From positions 62,001 to 126,000 of the forward strand of contig JAJDAN010000088.1 in assembly GCA_029261855.1 (NCBI GenBank): 64,000 nt of DNA, read 5' to 3'. A program made the position numbers and the translations under genes. The stretch comes from Deltaproteobacteria bacterium (GTDB taxonomy: Bacteria; Myxococcota_A; UBA9160; UBA4427). Numbering within the stretch: the stretch's first letter is position 1; every line of letters begins with the position of its first letter. Under the pieces are notes generated by a model that worked only from the letters and a program-made list of their open reading frames with translations, was not told the DNA's origin and made no database searches. Below, one piece after another: positions 53,100 through 63,500 of the stretch.

Positions 53100-54518
53100 A
53101 TGCCCGGCGCATTGCTCCGTCTCGTCTCGATCGGTCTGCTGGCGGCCGTCACCGGTTGTGCGGACGGACCGCGTCCCCCGAATCTGCTGCTGGTCGTCCT
53201 CGACACCACGCGCGCCGACGCCCTGTCGACCTACGGCAACCCGCTGCCCGTGACACCTCGAATCGATCAGCTGGCAAGCGAGGGCGCCGTGTTCGAGCGG
53301 GCCTTCTCCACGGACTTCTGGACGCTTCCGAGCCACGCCTCGCTGTTCACCGGGCTCTACCCTTCCGACCACGGCGCCACCAGCGAGACGAATCGGCTCG
53401 GCGAGGACGCCGTGACCCTCGCCGAGGTGCTGGCGGACGCCGGGTACGCGACCGGCGGATTCGTGTCGAACCCCTGGGTGGGCGTCGAACGGGGCTTCAG
53501 CCAGGGCTTCGAGCTCTTCTCGGAAACCTGGCGGCCGGGACGTGAGCCCGGCGCCAGCAATCGCCTCGACTCCGGCGCGGTCCGGGAAGCGGGCGACTGG
53601 ATCGCCGCGCAGGTCCGCGCCGAGCGCCCCTTTTTCGCGTTCCTCAACCTGAACCGACCACACCTCCCGTACGACCCCGACCCGAGCTTGCACGCCCGCC
53701 TCTTCCCACAGCCACAGCCCCTGCGCCGGGTCGCGGCCCTCAAGAAGCTCGCGGGGATGTGGGAGCACCTTGCTGGCGAGTTGATCCTCGAGGAGAACGA
53801 CTACGAGATCCTGCGGGAGCTGTACCAGGCCGAGGTCGCCATGACGGATCGCCTCGTGGGCGAGCTGATCGACCGCATCCATGCGCTCGGGGTGCTGGAC
53901 GACACCGTGATCGTGGTGACCGCGGACCACGGAGAGAACATCGGCGATCACGGACTCATCGATCACACCCTGAGCATGTACGACTCGACCCTCCGGATCC
54001 CCCTGGTCGTCCGCTACCCGGCCCGTGTCCCGGCTGGAAGCCGAATTCGCACCCTCGCGAGCCTCACCGACGTCTTCCCGACCGTCCTCTCCCTGCTCGG
54101 CCTCGCGGACGACACGCAGGCCCCTCGCAGCCTGTTCGATCCCAACCGGGAAGCCCCCTCGCATGTCGTCGCGGAGAACGAACGTCCAACCAATGGTGTC
54201 GAACTCATGCGCCGGCGATTCCCGGACTTCGATACCCGGTCCATCGACGGAAGGATGAGAATGGTCCGCACCGACCGATTCAAGCTGATCCGTCGGGAGC
54301 GAGACGGCGAGACGAAAAGCACCGAGCTCTACGATCTGGAAGAGGACCCCGGAGAAGAGCGCAACGTGGCCTCCCACGAGATTGCGACGCGAGATCGACT
54401 GCTGGGTCTGCTCGAAGAATGGGAGGCGAACCGGACGCCGGCCGAAAAGCTGCCGCCTCTGGACAGCAATGACCGAGAAGCAATCCTGCAACTGCGCGCG
54501 CTCGGCTATGCGGAGTGA
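53100..54518 (+). CDS. Lipoprotein sulfatase-superfamily enzyme
   Basis: A 472-residue protein with a lipoprotein signal (IGLLAAVTGCADG). The sulfatase fold shows NLLLVVLDTTRADAL (metal site), DFWTLPSHASLFTG (the CxPxR position, with Thr instead of Cys or Ser), NRPHLPYDPD, VVTADHGENIGDHG and the C-terminal RTDRFKLIRR...ELYDLEEDP typical of sulfatases. With Thr in place of the formylglycine precursor it may not be a true sulfatase and could hydrolyse or transfer phospho-groups. ATG 53100 gives the signal peptide; the longer frame is in the terminator region. Confidence 0.85.
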   Translation: MPGALLRLVSIGLLAAVTGCADGPRPPNLLLVVLDTTRADALSTYGNPLPVTPRIDQLASEGAVFERAFSTDFWTLPSHASLFTGLYPSDHGATSETNRLGEDAVTLAEVLADAGYATGGFVSNPWVGVERGFSQGFELFSETWRPGREPGASNRLDSGAVREAGDWIAAQVRAERPFFAFLNLNRPHLPYDPDPSLHARLFPQPQPLRRVAALKKLAGMWEHLAGELILEENDYEILRELYQAEVAMTDRLVGELIDRIHALGVLDDTVIVVTADHGENIGDHGLIDHTLSMYDSTLRIPLVVRYPARVPAGSRIRTLASLTDVFPTVLSLLGLADDTQAPRSLFDPNREAPSHVVAENERPTNGVELMRRRFPDFDTRSIDGRMRMVRTDRFKLIRRERDGETKSTELYDLEEDPGEERNVASHEIATRDRLLGLLEEWEANRTPAEKLPPLDSNDREAILQLRALGYAE

Positions 54519-54623
54519 TGGCCGACTGACCGGCCCGCAATGGCACTCCAAACACCATCCCACTAACCTCCAGGCCCCGATCGAGCCAGGTCCTGGCGAC
54601 GAGTCAACCAGAGGAATGCAGCA

Positions 54624-55112
54624 ATGAAGATCATCGATGGAAGAGTGTGGGTCGTCGCGTTCGCCTGTCTCGGCATGGCCCTGGTCGACGGATGCAGTTG
54701 CTCCGACGACGTGAAGACCCCCGAGCCCGTCAAGGTCGCGAAGCCGGCTCCGGTCAAGCCCCTTGCCAAGGCGCCCACCCAGCCGCCGGTCGCTCTCGAG
54801 GAGGCACTCGAGCGCGTAGTGGACTTGCCTCCGGGCTTCCCGGAAGACGCTCCGGTGTACCCGGGCGCGATCGCCAACAGCAGTGGCGTCCGGAACGGCC
54901 GCGTACACGCGGTCTTCAGCACCGCCGACCCGACCAGTGACGTGCTGAGCTGGTACCTGCAGGAGACGAAAGCCAATGGCTGGGAGGACACTGCAGAGAT
55001 CGACGTCGGCGAACACAAGGTCCTGCAAGCGTTCAAGGACAGTCGCGAGCTCAAGATCATGATCTCGCAGGCGGCAGGTCGGTCATTGATCGTCGTGTCG
55101 GTTGGCCTCTGA
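54624..55112 (+). CDS. Putative lipoprotein, proline-rich N-terminus
   Basis: A 162-residue exported protein. The signal sequence (VVAFACLGMALVDGCSCSD) ends in a cysteine cluster suitable for lipid attachment. A Lys/Pro-rich linker (residues 30-55, KTPEPVKVAKPAPVKPLAK) may span peptidoglycan. The C-terminal 100 residues form a small alpha/beta domain (DVLSWYLQETKANGWEDTA) resembling small surface-lipoprotein domains that I cannot name. Its stop overlaps the proposed CTG start of the subtilase by four bases. Confidence 0.75.
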   Translation: MKIIDGRVWVVAFACLGMALVDGCSCSDDVKTPEPVKVAKPAPVKPLAKAPTQPPVALEEALERVVDLPPGFPEDAPVYPGAIANSSGVRNGRVHAVFSTADPTSDVLSWYLQETKANGWEDTAEIDVGEHKVLQAFKDSRELKIMISQAAGRSLIVVSVGL

Positions 55113-58100
55113 CGCCTCGAAGGGCCATCGGGGGGAGAGCGCCGCTACAGGCGCTCGGTCTACTCCTCTTCGGCCTGCTCGTCGCCAGTCCTGCAGCGGG
55201 GCAGACATCCCGCGACGCTGAGCCGCGCCCGGGCGCGCTGATCGTCAAGCTTCACGGCGCCGGTCCCCACGCGGTCACGGACTGCGCCGAACGCACCTTC
55301 GAGACTGCGCGCAGCTTCCGAAACGCGACCGCGGACGCGTCGACTTCTCTCGACCAGGCTCTGCACACGCTCGAAGCTCGTCGCGTGCGCGCGCTGTTCC
55401 GGCGTCCCGATGGGCGTTCGTTCGAAACCCAGCGACGGCGGCTGAAGGAGCGCGTCGCTGCAAGGCTCCCGCCCGGTCGATCACCGCCCGACCTGGCCCA
55501 CGTCTATCTCGTCGAGCTGGCCCCGGGCGTCCCACTGGCCGAGGCACGATCCGTCCTCGCCCGAGACCCCCACGTCGCCTATGTGCAGCAGGATCACGAC
55601 CACACCCTGGACCAGCTCGGGCCGGTTCCAGAACCCATCCCGGGGATCGACGATCCCTTCCTCTATTCGAGCGGCTCGTGGGGCCAGTCCTTCGAAGATC
55701 TCTGGGGCCTCTGGCGTGTCCGCGCCCCCGCCGCCTGGGCCATTTCCCGGGGAGCGGGCGTCGTCGTTGCGGTCGTCGACACCGGGCTCGACTATCACCA
55801 CCCCGACATCGCCGACAACGTGTGGGTCAATCCGGGTGAGGACCTGGACGGCAATGGCCGCGTCGACGATGACGACTGGAACGGCATCGACGACGACGAC
55901 AACGGCTTCATCGACGACCTGCGCGGCTTCGACTTCGCCAACAGTGAAGACGCCGATCGGGACGGGGACTACGACGGCCCCGATGATACGAGCGACCCGG
56001 ACCCGTTCGACGATTGGGGCCACGGCACACACGTCGCGGGGATCATCGCGGCCGTTGCCGGCAACGGAGTCGGCATCGCGGGCGTAGCGCCCGAAGCGCG
56101 CATCATGGCCATCAAGGGCTTCCGGCTGGGAGAATCCGGCCGGGACTCCGACCTCTGGCGGGGCGTGCTCTACGCCGCGGAGAACGGAGCCCGCGTGATC
56201 AACACGAGCTGGTCCTGCAATCCCCACTGTCCAGAGAACCCGCTGGCCGAAGAAATCGTCGCCCTCGTCCACGCCATGGGCGTGGTGATCGTGACGTCGG
56301 CGGGGAACCGCTCGACCGATGTGGTCTTCAACAGCCCGGAACACCTTCGCGAAACCATCACCGTCGCGTCGTCGGGTGAGGACGATCGCCCCTCCGCGTC
56401 GTTCACGAATCGCGGCTGGCTGGTGGATCTGGCGGCACCGGGGGGCGGACCGAGCGACGACCTGAACGTTCGGATCGCCCGGCGGAACATCCTGTCCCTG
56501 CGCTCGTCCGCGGACCTCTCTGCCGAATTCGCGACCGTCGGCGAAGGCTATTGGCGGACCTCCGGCACCTCCATGGCCGCGCCACACGTCGCGGGCGCCG
56601 TGGCGCTGCTACTGAGTGCCAACCCCGAGCTCGGTTATGAGGAGATCCGTCGCATCCTGCGCGAGAGTGCCGTCGATACCGGGCCGGCAGGGCATGACTA
56701 TCACATGGGCGCCGGCCGACTCGACGTCCTCGCCGCGCTCACCCACCCTCCGCTCCCCGACCTGCGAGCGGCGATCGACGGCCCCCGGCAGGGAGGCCGG
56801 CATCGACCCGGAGCCGGTCGCGTGATCGACATCGAGGGAAGCGCGGCGGGCGCGGACTTTGCGAGCTTCGAGGTCAGCGTCGGCCTGGGCAACGACCCCG
56901 ATGCGTGGGAGCCACTCGTCGCCGCGACCACGGGGCCCGTCGAGGCGGGTCTGCTCGCACGCTGGGACCTGACCGACGTGACTGAGGGGACCTACGTCGT
57001 GCGGCTGGAGGTCACCGGAAGCTCGGGAGCGCGCTACCGCGAGTTCGCCGTGCTCTCGGTCGAACGCAACGACTTCGTTCGCGTGTCGCCCCCGGGACCG
57101 CCTGCCGGCGCTCCGTCGATTTCCGGAAAGCTCGTCGTCTGGGAGTCGAAGCGCGACGCCCCGGAGAACGCGTCGGGCACCGAAGACCTGAACCTCTTCG
57201 TCAGCCGCGTCGACGGCCAGCGACACGCCCTGGTGACGGACGCTCCGGGCGAGCAGAAGCTCGCCTCGATCTCCGGGCACACGATCAGCTGGATGGACAG
57301 CCGCAACGAGCTGGACCGGGCCGAGATCTTCGGCTGCAGCCTCGACAAGAAGGGTTGTGGCGACTTCCGGGTGTCCCAGGGCGAGACCGTCACTCTCCCG
57401 CCCGCATCGACCCCCCGCTGGATCTTCTGGATCGATTCGGAGAGCGGGACGAACGATCTGCGCGAATGCGGGGTTTCGGACGGCGGCTGTTCGGAGGCTC
57501 CGACCGGCCTCGAAGAGCGGACACGGTCTTTCCTGCGCGGCGACGGGCAGAGCCTCGTCTGGGTCGAGCCCGGGGGAGGTGTCGGGTTCTGTCGGGTCGA
57601 TGCGGCCAGCGGCCGCTGCGACGCCCGGAGTCCGTCGAGCCCGATCTGGCCGACGTCCCGCATGGCGCACTCTGGCGAGCTGCTGGCGTGGGTGACCCAG
57701 GTTTCCTTCCGAAATCGGGCGTCGCTCCAGCTCTGCCGCTTCGACGGCATGACCGGGGAATGCGAGCCCCTCGAGGTCGCGCGAGATGTGGGCGACGCAA
57801 CACCCACGCTCTCGGGGAATCGCCTCGTCTGGGACGCCGCCCTCGGGAGCGAGGCCAGCGACGTCTTCTTCTGCGAGTTCGACCGGGTCCGTCAGCGCTG
57901 CCCGGTGCAGCGGATCACCGCACACCACGCCCCCCAGCGAGCCTCGGCGATCGACGGCAGGCGCGTCGTTTGGGAAGACGAGCGCAACGGCCCCGCCGAG
58001 ATCCACGGCATCAGTCTGCCGGCTCTCGCCCCGCTACGAGATCTCCGGGTCGCAGCGGGCCGGCACACTCGGATCGTGGTGCGCCAGATGGGCGGCGCCG

Positions 58101-58384
58101 ACAATTCTCGCCTGGACCTCGCCGTCGAGACCAGCGCGGGCGGCGATCCTGACGCACTGGGCGTGCGCTTCCGGGAGCTGCCCGGCCGCTGGGCGCGCGG
58201 CGTCTTCAGCTGGCGTCCCGGCCGCGATCAGGTGGGACGTCATGCGTTCACCTTCTCGGGCACGTCGCCGAACGGCCTCGTGACCCGACAGACGATCGTC
58301 GTCGAAGTCGTCGCGTCCCCGGCGAAAGGGTCGGGTCAGCGTGCCGGAACGGGCGGGTCCCGGACGGGCAAGCCCGCCCGATAG
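55109..58384 (+). CDS. Secreted subtilisin-like serine protease with beta-propeller-like C-terminus, probable CTG start
   Basis: About 1091 residues if begun at CTG 55109. Signal peptide (n-region TPRRAIGGR, then ALGLLLFGLLVASPAAG before Q), a propeptide starting PGALIVKLHGAG, and the S8 catalytic triad: Asp in AVVDTGLDYHHP (about 224), His in WGHGTHVAGI (about 305), Ser in SGTSMAAPHVAG (about 488). A calcium-binding Asp-rich insertion lies between Asp and His. The C-terminal half has repeated SGxRLVWxD-type strands (GHTISWMDSRN, GNRLVWDAALG, RRVVWEDERNG), like TolB or propeller blades. The first ordinary start is GTG 55385, which would remove the signal and propeptide. It is likely coupled to the lipoprotein gene. 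The 3' end overlaps the next gene by 49 bases. Confidence 0.85.
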   Translation: MTPRRAIGGRAPLQALGLLLFGLLVASPAAGQTSRDAEPRPGALIVKLHGAGPHAVTDCAERTFETARSFRNATADASTSLDQALHTLEARRVRALFRRPDGRSFETQRRRLKERVAARLPPGRSPPDLAHVYLVELAPGVPLAEARSVLARDPHVAYVQQDHDHTLDQLGPVPEPIPGIDDPFLYSSGSWGQSFEDLWGLWRVRAPAAWAISRGAGVVVAVVDTGLDYHHPDIADNVWVNPGEDLDGNGRVDDDDWNGIDDDDNGFIDDLRGFDFANSEDADRDGDYDGPDDTSDPDPFDDWGHGTHVAGIIAAVAGNGVGIAGVAPEARIMAIKGFRLGESGRDSDLWRGVLYAAENGARVINTSWSCNPHCPENPLAEEIVALVHAMGVVIVTSAGNRSTDVVFNSPEHLRETITVASSGEDDRPSASFTNRGWLVDLAAPGGGPSDDLNVRIARRNILSLRSSADLSAEFATVGEGYWRTSGTSMAAPHVAGAVALLLSANPELGYEEIRRILRESAVDTGPAGHDYHMGAGRLDVLAALTHPPLPDLRAAIDGPRQGGRHRPGAGRVIDIEGSAAGADFASFEVSVGLGNDPDAWEPLVAATTGPVEAGLLARWDLTDVTEGTYVVRLEVTGSSGARYREFAVLSVERNDFVRVSPPGPPAGAPSISGKLVVWESKRDAPENASGTEDLNLFVSRVDGQRHALVTDAPGEQKLASISGHTISWMDSRNELDRAEIFGCSLDKKGCGDFRVSQGETVTLPPASTPRWIFWIDSESGTNDLRECGVSDGGCSEAPTGLEERTRSFLRGDGQSLVWVEPGGGVGFCRVDAASGRCDARSPSSPIWPTSRMAHSGELLAWVTQVSFRNRASLQLCRFDGMTGECEPLEVARDVGDATPTLSGNRLVWDAALGSEASDVFFCEFDRVRQRCPVQRITAHHAPQRASAIDGRRVVWEDERNGPAEIHGISLPALAPLRDLRVAAGRHTRIVVRQMGGADNSRLDLAVETSAGGDPDALGVRFRELPGRWARGVFSWRPGRDQVGRHAFTFSGTSPNGLVTRQTIVVEVVASPAKGSGQRAGTGGSRTGKPAR

Positions 58385-60486
58385 GCTTCGAGGTGTGCCT
58401 CGAGCTGCAGCAGCACTTCGAGAGGAGCGCCCTCCGATCGCATCTGCTGCAAGAGCTGGTCGCCTTCGCGAACGGCGGCCGGGAAGTTTCCCGACTCGGC
58501 ATGCGCGGCGGCAAGCGTGTCCCGGAAGGCAGCGCTGGGCTCGGCCAGGCGCGCGATCCCCGCTTCGATGATCTCGACGGCGAGAGCGCCGTCTCGCAGC
58601 TCGTCTTCGGGAAGGGTCGCGAGCGCCCACGCGTAGTTGTTCCAGTTGCTGGGCTGGTCGGGACAGCGATCGACCCCGTCGGCCAGCACCTCCATGAGCT
58701 CTGCATGGCGTTTCAGGTCTCGCAGCACGAGACTTCGCTCGACCCGGAAGCGCTCGTCGCACGGCATCTGCTCGATCAGCGGACCGTAGAGCGAGGCGGC
58801 CTCTTCCTTCCTGCCGACAGAAGCGAGCGCCTTCGCGAGGTTGTAGCGGGGCTCGATCTCATGCGGCCGCTGGGCGACCACCTCGCGCAGCAGACCGATG
58901 GCCTCGTCGTAGCGCTCGAGACCCATCAGGGCCTGGGCGACCAGCTCCATCACGAAGGGATTGCCCGGGTTTCGTGCGAGAAGCGGTTCGAGCTCGCCCA
59001 GCGCACGGCGGAAGTCCCGCCGGCCGAGGAAGCCCATGGTCTGGGAGACGACTTGAATATCTTCCGCCTTGCTGCTGGGGTCGTCGCCCTCGAGTGCGAG
59101 CGCGTCGCGCTCGTCGCGGACTTCGAAGGTCGCGCTGCGCGCCATGTAGCCGAGTGCCATCAGCTGAGCGGCCATCTGGGCGTCGACCGCCGCCTGTGCG
59201 TCATCGGGTGGCGGGGGCGCGTCGGCGAGCATGCCTTCGAGGGTGGATCTCATCTCTGCCACCCGGTCCGGATGCCGCGCCGCGAGATTGACGAGTTCGG
59301 CGGGGTCCTCGACGACGTTGTACAGCTCTGGGTTGACCTTGTGGATGTACTTCCAAGGACCGTCGCGGACATAACGAAGGGGGGGCAGGCCGAAGGTCGC
59401 CGTGAATCGCGTCGCTTCGCCGTACCCCGTGAGCGCCAGGTCCTCGCGATCTCCACGGACCAGGGGAAGCAGTGAGACACCTTGCGAGTCCGGAAGCGGC
59501 GCTTGCCCGAGCAGCTCGAGCACGGTGGGGGCGATGTCGGCGGTCCGGACGGGGCTCCCGATGCGGCGACCCGTCGGGAGCTGCGGCAACCCCACGAGAA
59601 TCAGCGGTACCCGCATCACCGTGTCGTAGAGGAAGTAGCTGTGAGAGGGTTCTCCGTGCTCGAGGAGCCCCTCCCCGTGATCGGCGGTGATGACCACCAG
59701 GGTGTTGTCCTCGAGCCCTTGCCGCCGCAGCTCGCGCAAGACGAGGCCGACCTGGAAGTCGGCGGACGCCACCTCCGCATGGTAGGTGCTGTCGGGGATC
59801 TTCTCGTTGAACGAAGCCGGCGCGAGGTGGGGGTCGTGCGCGTCGAAGAAGTGGAGCCACAGGAAAAAGGGACGACCGTCGTCGGCCTGGATGAACTCGA
59901 TGCCCCGCTCGGCGATGTCGGCCCCGATGCGCATGGTTCGCGTGCGTTCCTGCCGCTCACCGTCCTGATCGCGGAAGTGAACGACCTTGAGCACCGCATC
60001 GTCGCTCTCGGCCCCGCGGTAATGATCGAAGCCCTGGGTCACCTGGGTGTCGCTGCGGAGCACGGGCGCCGCGACCTCGGCACCCGTGCGATAACCCTGG
60101 TCGCGCAGGACCTCGGCCAGCGTGACGTTGTGTTCCGACAGCAGGTACCCCGAGTTCGAACGGACGCCGTGCGCGTAGGGAAGTTTCCCGGTGAAGATCG
60201 TCGAGTGCGAAGGCAGGGTCTCGGGATGACTCGAGGTGACGTCCTCGAAGAGGACTCCCTTGCGGGCCGCACGATCGATGTTCGGCGTCGTCTCGCGTTC
60301 CTGCCCGTAGGCGCCCAGCGCGTCTGCACGCGTGGTATCCAGGGTAATGAGCAGAAGATTCGGAGCTGCGGGCGCCGCTGCCGGTTCCCGGCCGCCCGAG
60401 GGCACTGACTCGGCGGGTCCACACGCGAGAACGCCAAGCGGCAACAAAAGTGCAACAGCCAACAGTCGCTTGACCCGTATCCGCAT
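58336..60486 (-). CDS. Lipoprotein sulfatase-superfamily enzyme with TPR domain
   Basis: A 716-residue protein. A lipoprotein signal (AVALLLPLGVLACGPAE) is followed by a sulfatase domain (about 40-470): LLLITLDTTRADALG, ETLPSHSTIFTG (Thr at the nucleophile position), FFDAHDPHLAP, VITADHGEGLLEHG and RDGPWKYIHKVNPELYN. Residues 500-716 form TPR-like helices (RALGELEPLLARNPGNPFVM, EIEPRYNLAKALASVGRKEE). The same Thr substitution as in the gene at 53100 suggests a shared chemistry. It ends in a 49-base overlap with the subtilase gene on the other strand and is divergent from the MFS/spermidine-synthase gene. Confidence 0.87.
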   Translation of the reverse strand: MRIRVKRLLAVALLLPLGVLACGPAESVPSGGREPAAAPAAPNLLLITLDTTRADALGAYGQERETTPNIDRAARKGVLFEDVTSSHPETLPSHSTIFTGKLPYAHGVRSNSGYLLSEHNVTLAEVLRDQGYRTGAEVAAPVLRSDTQVTQGFDHYRGAESDDAVLKVVHFRDQDGERQERTRTMRIGADIAERGIEFIQADDGRPFFLWLHFFDAHDPHLAPASFNEKIPDSTYHAEVASADFQVGLVLRELRRQGLEDNTLVVITADHGEGLLEHGEPSHSYFLYDTVMRVPLILVGLPQLPTGRRIGSPVRTADIAPTVLELLGQAPLPDSQGVSLLPLVRGDREDLALTGYGEATRFTATFGLPPLRYVRDGPWKYIHKVNPELYNVVEDPAELVNLAARHPDRVAEMRSTLEGMLADAPPPPDDAQAAVDAQMAAQLMALGYMARSATFEVRDERDALALEGDDPSSKAEDIQVVSQTMGFLGRRDFRRALGELEPLLARNPGNPFVMELVAQALMGLERYDEAIGLLREVVAQRPHEIEPRYNLAKALASVGRKEEAASLYGPLIEQMPCDERFRVERSLVLRDLKRHAELMEVLADGVDRCPDQPSNWNNYAWALATLPEDELRDGALAVEIIEAGIARLAEPSAAFRDTLAAAHAESGNFPAAVREGDQLLQQMRSEGAPLEVLLQLEAHLEAYRAGLPVRDPPVPAR

Positions 60487-60501
60487 CTAGCCGATTCTAG
60501 C

Positions 60502-60520
60502 CACTCCCGCGAAGGGAGTG
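60502..60520. promoter_or_regulatory. Small hairpin in divergent promoter region
   Basis: CACTCCC and GGGAGTG flank GCGAA, a perfect seven-base stem in the 71-base gap between the divergent sulfatase-TPR and MFS/spermidine-synthase genes. It may be an operator shared by both. Confidence 0.35.
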
Positions 60521-60557
60521 AGCCGTCGTCGCCGACGGGCCCCTCGAAATCGGTCCA

Positions 60558-63500
60558 ATGGAGAATCCGGGGATGGTTCGCGCGGTCGCACTGGTCCTGA
60601 CTGCTCTGACCGGGTTCAGTGGTCTCGTCTACGAAGTCGCGTGGCAGCGATATCTGGCGACGTTGCTCGGTTCTCACAGCGAGGCTACTGCCGCGGTGCT
60701 CGGCATCTTCCTCGGCGGGCTGTCGCTCGGGTACTGGGTTTTCGGTCGGGTCACCCGGCGCGTCGTCGACCGCGCGCTCGGCGCGGGGAGCGCGCCTCGA
60801 CTTCTGACCCTCTATGGCGGACTCGAAGGAGCCATCGGTCTCTACGTGCTCGCCTTCCCCTGGCTCTTCCGTGGCGTCCAGAGCCTGTCCTACGCGCTCC
60901 CCCACGGCGTAGGCGGCTGGGGCTTCGCGATCGACGTCGGACTGTCCACCCTCCTGATCGGCCCGGCCTCGGTCCTGATGGGCGGCACGATCCCGATCCT
61001 GACCCAGAGTCTCTCGCGCAGTCTGGACGACGCGACGCGCTTCCACGCGTTCGTCTATGCCTTCAACACGGTTGGAGCGTTCGGCGGGGCGCTGGCCGCG
61101 GGCTTCTTGCTCATACCGCTCCTCGGCCTCGAAGACGTCATGCTCGCGATGGGCTGCGTCAATCTCGGGGCGGGCGCGGTCTTCCTCGTCCTCGGGTCTC
61201 GGCCGCAGCCCGTCGTCGATCTGGGCCAGTCTTCCGAAACCCAGGACGCGAAGGACGAGAACGCTCGCGTCGAGGGGTTCGCCGCCTACGCGGCGATCGC
61301 GCTCCTGACCGGCTTCGCGATGATGACCGTCCAGACGACGGTCATCCGCATCGGCGCACTGTCGATGGGGCCCTCGCAATTCACCTTCTCGATGGTCGTC
61401 GCCGTGTTCGTCCTCTCGATCGCGGTGGGAAGCTTCCTGGTTTCGGCCTTCTCGAAGATCCCGCGCTGGATCATCGTCGCCAACCAGTGGGGCATCGCCG
61501 TCCTGCTGCTGCTCTTGTATCCGCTGCTGGAAGAGTCGCCGTACTGGATGATGGTGCTGCGCACTCCGTTCCAGAGCACCAATGCCGGGTTCGTCGGCTA
61601 CTACGCGGTCGCGCTCCTGGCGCTGCTCCTCGTCGTCGGGCTCCCGGTGATCCTGTCGGGTGCCAGCCTGCCCCTGCTCTTCCACCACCTGCGACGACAG
61701 GTCGACCACCTCGGCGATCTGGCCGGGTACCTCTACAGCTGGAACACCGTCGGATCGTTGGTCGGCGCGCTCCTCGGCGGCTATGCGCTCTTCTTCTGGC
61801 TCGATCTCGACCAGGTCTACAAGGTCGCCATCGCATCGGTCCTGCTGTCCGCGGGCATCCTGACCGCACGGATCTACGGTCGCATCCTGATTGCAGCGGG
61901 TGTTCTGGTTCTGCTGGGGATCACGGTCTTCGTGCTCCCGGGTTGGCGACCGGAGATCCTCTACTCCGGACTCTTCCGCGTCCGTGTTGCCGAACAGCTG
62001 GCGAAGCTCTCGAGCCCCTATGCGGGTGCCGACCGCTTCATCCGCCCCTATGCCGGTCGTGGCGGAGCGAAGATCCTGTTTGCGACGGACGATCCCACCA
62101 CCAGCGTCGTCGTTCGGGAGTTTCATCGCCAGAACGGCAAGCGGGTCCGGCAGATCGCGACCCAGGGCAAGAGCGACGGGGATACAGAGACCGACTACGG
62201 GACCACCGGGTTGCTCGCGGTGCTGCCCGCCCTGTTCGCGGAACGCGCCGAGCGCGCATTCGTGATCGGCTGGGGGGTCGGCTCGACGGTGGGACATCTT
62301 GGTGACTTCACCTCGATGAAGAACGTCGACGTCGCGGAGATTTCGCCCGGCGTACTCGAGGCGGCGCCCTTGTTCGATTTCGCAACGAACAACGCTTCGA
62401 CGAACCCGAAGATCCACGTGATCCAGAGCGACGCCTATCGGGCGCTGATGCGGGCGGAGGGGAGCTACGACGTCATCGTGTCCGAGCCCAGCCACATCTG
62501 GGTCGCCGGCGTCGAAATGCTCTACACGAGCGAGTTCCTCGAAGCCGCGAAGAAGCGCCTCACCCCGGGAGGCGTCTACTGTCAATTCGTCCACCGCTAC
62601 GAGTTCGACGACGAATCCCTTGCACTCGTGCTCCGAACCTTCGCGAGTGTCTACGACAACTTCTCGGTATGGCACGACGTGAACCAGACCCTGCTGCTGG
62701 TCGGTTTCAACAACGCGGACCTCGCGACCGACCACTACCGCCTGGCCCAGCGTGCCAAGCGCCCGGACTTCAAGGCAACCCTCGAGCAGTCGAAGATCTA
62801 CAGCTTCGCGGCGTTGTTGGCCCATGAGCAGCTGCCGCTGGGTGTGGTCAATGCCCTGGAGCTCTCGGGGCCCATCCAGTCTCTCTATCACCCGCGGCTG
62901 AACGAGCTGGCGGGACGCGCGTTCTTCCGTTCGGACTTCGCCGACATGCCGTTCACGGGGTTCGGCGAGCCCGCCCGCGTCGGGGCGCGAAACTCGCTGC
63001 TTCGGCGCTACGCCGCCGACTTCGGCGGTACGCTCCCGGACCAGGAGCGCGCCGAGGCGATCGTAGAAACCTGTCTCAGCATGGGACCGCTCTGCAACGC
63101 CATGGTCGCGGAGTGGCTGAGTGAACAGCCCAGCGACCCGGCGATGCTCTCACGGCTGATCGACTACCTGCAAGAGACGCGCAGGGGCCTGCCTCGCGCG
63201 CACCTCGATGAGCTCGCGCGCCTCTTCCCGCCCACACCCACGGCTCGGCGCGGGACCGCGACTTCGTCCGAAGGGCTTCGCACGAGCCTCGACGACTACT
63301 ACAGCTTCTACCACCACGCGTCGCCCTTCGACGCCGAGGCCCTCGTGGATCTGTGGTCTCGCTGCAAGCGCGAGGGCCCCACCGAGGCAGCATGCCGCGC
63401 GGCCGCCGAGGCACGGCCGATCCGCGGCGGAATGTCGCTCGAAGAAAGCGTCGAGCAATGCATGTCCACCGGGTCCATCGGCCACGCCTGTCAGAGCGGG

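Noticed and set aside
60039-62891. 950-residue minus-strand frame
   Set aside because: Antisense to the fused MFS/spermidine-synthase gene, charged and repetitive composition, no motif.
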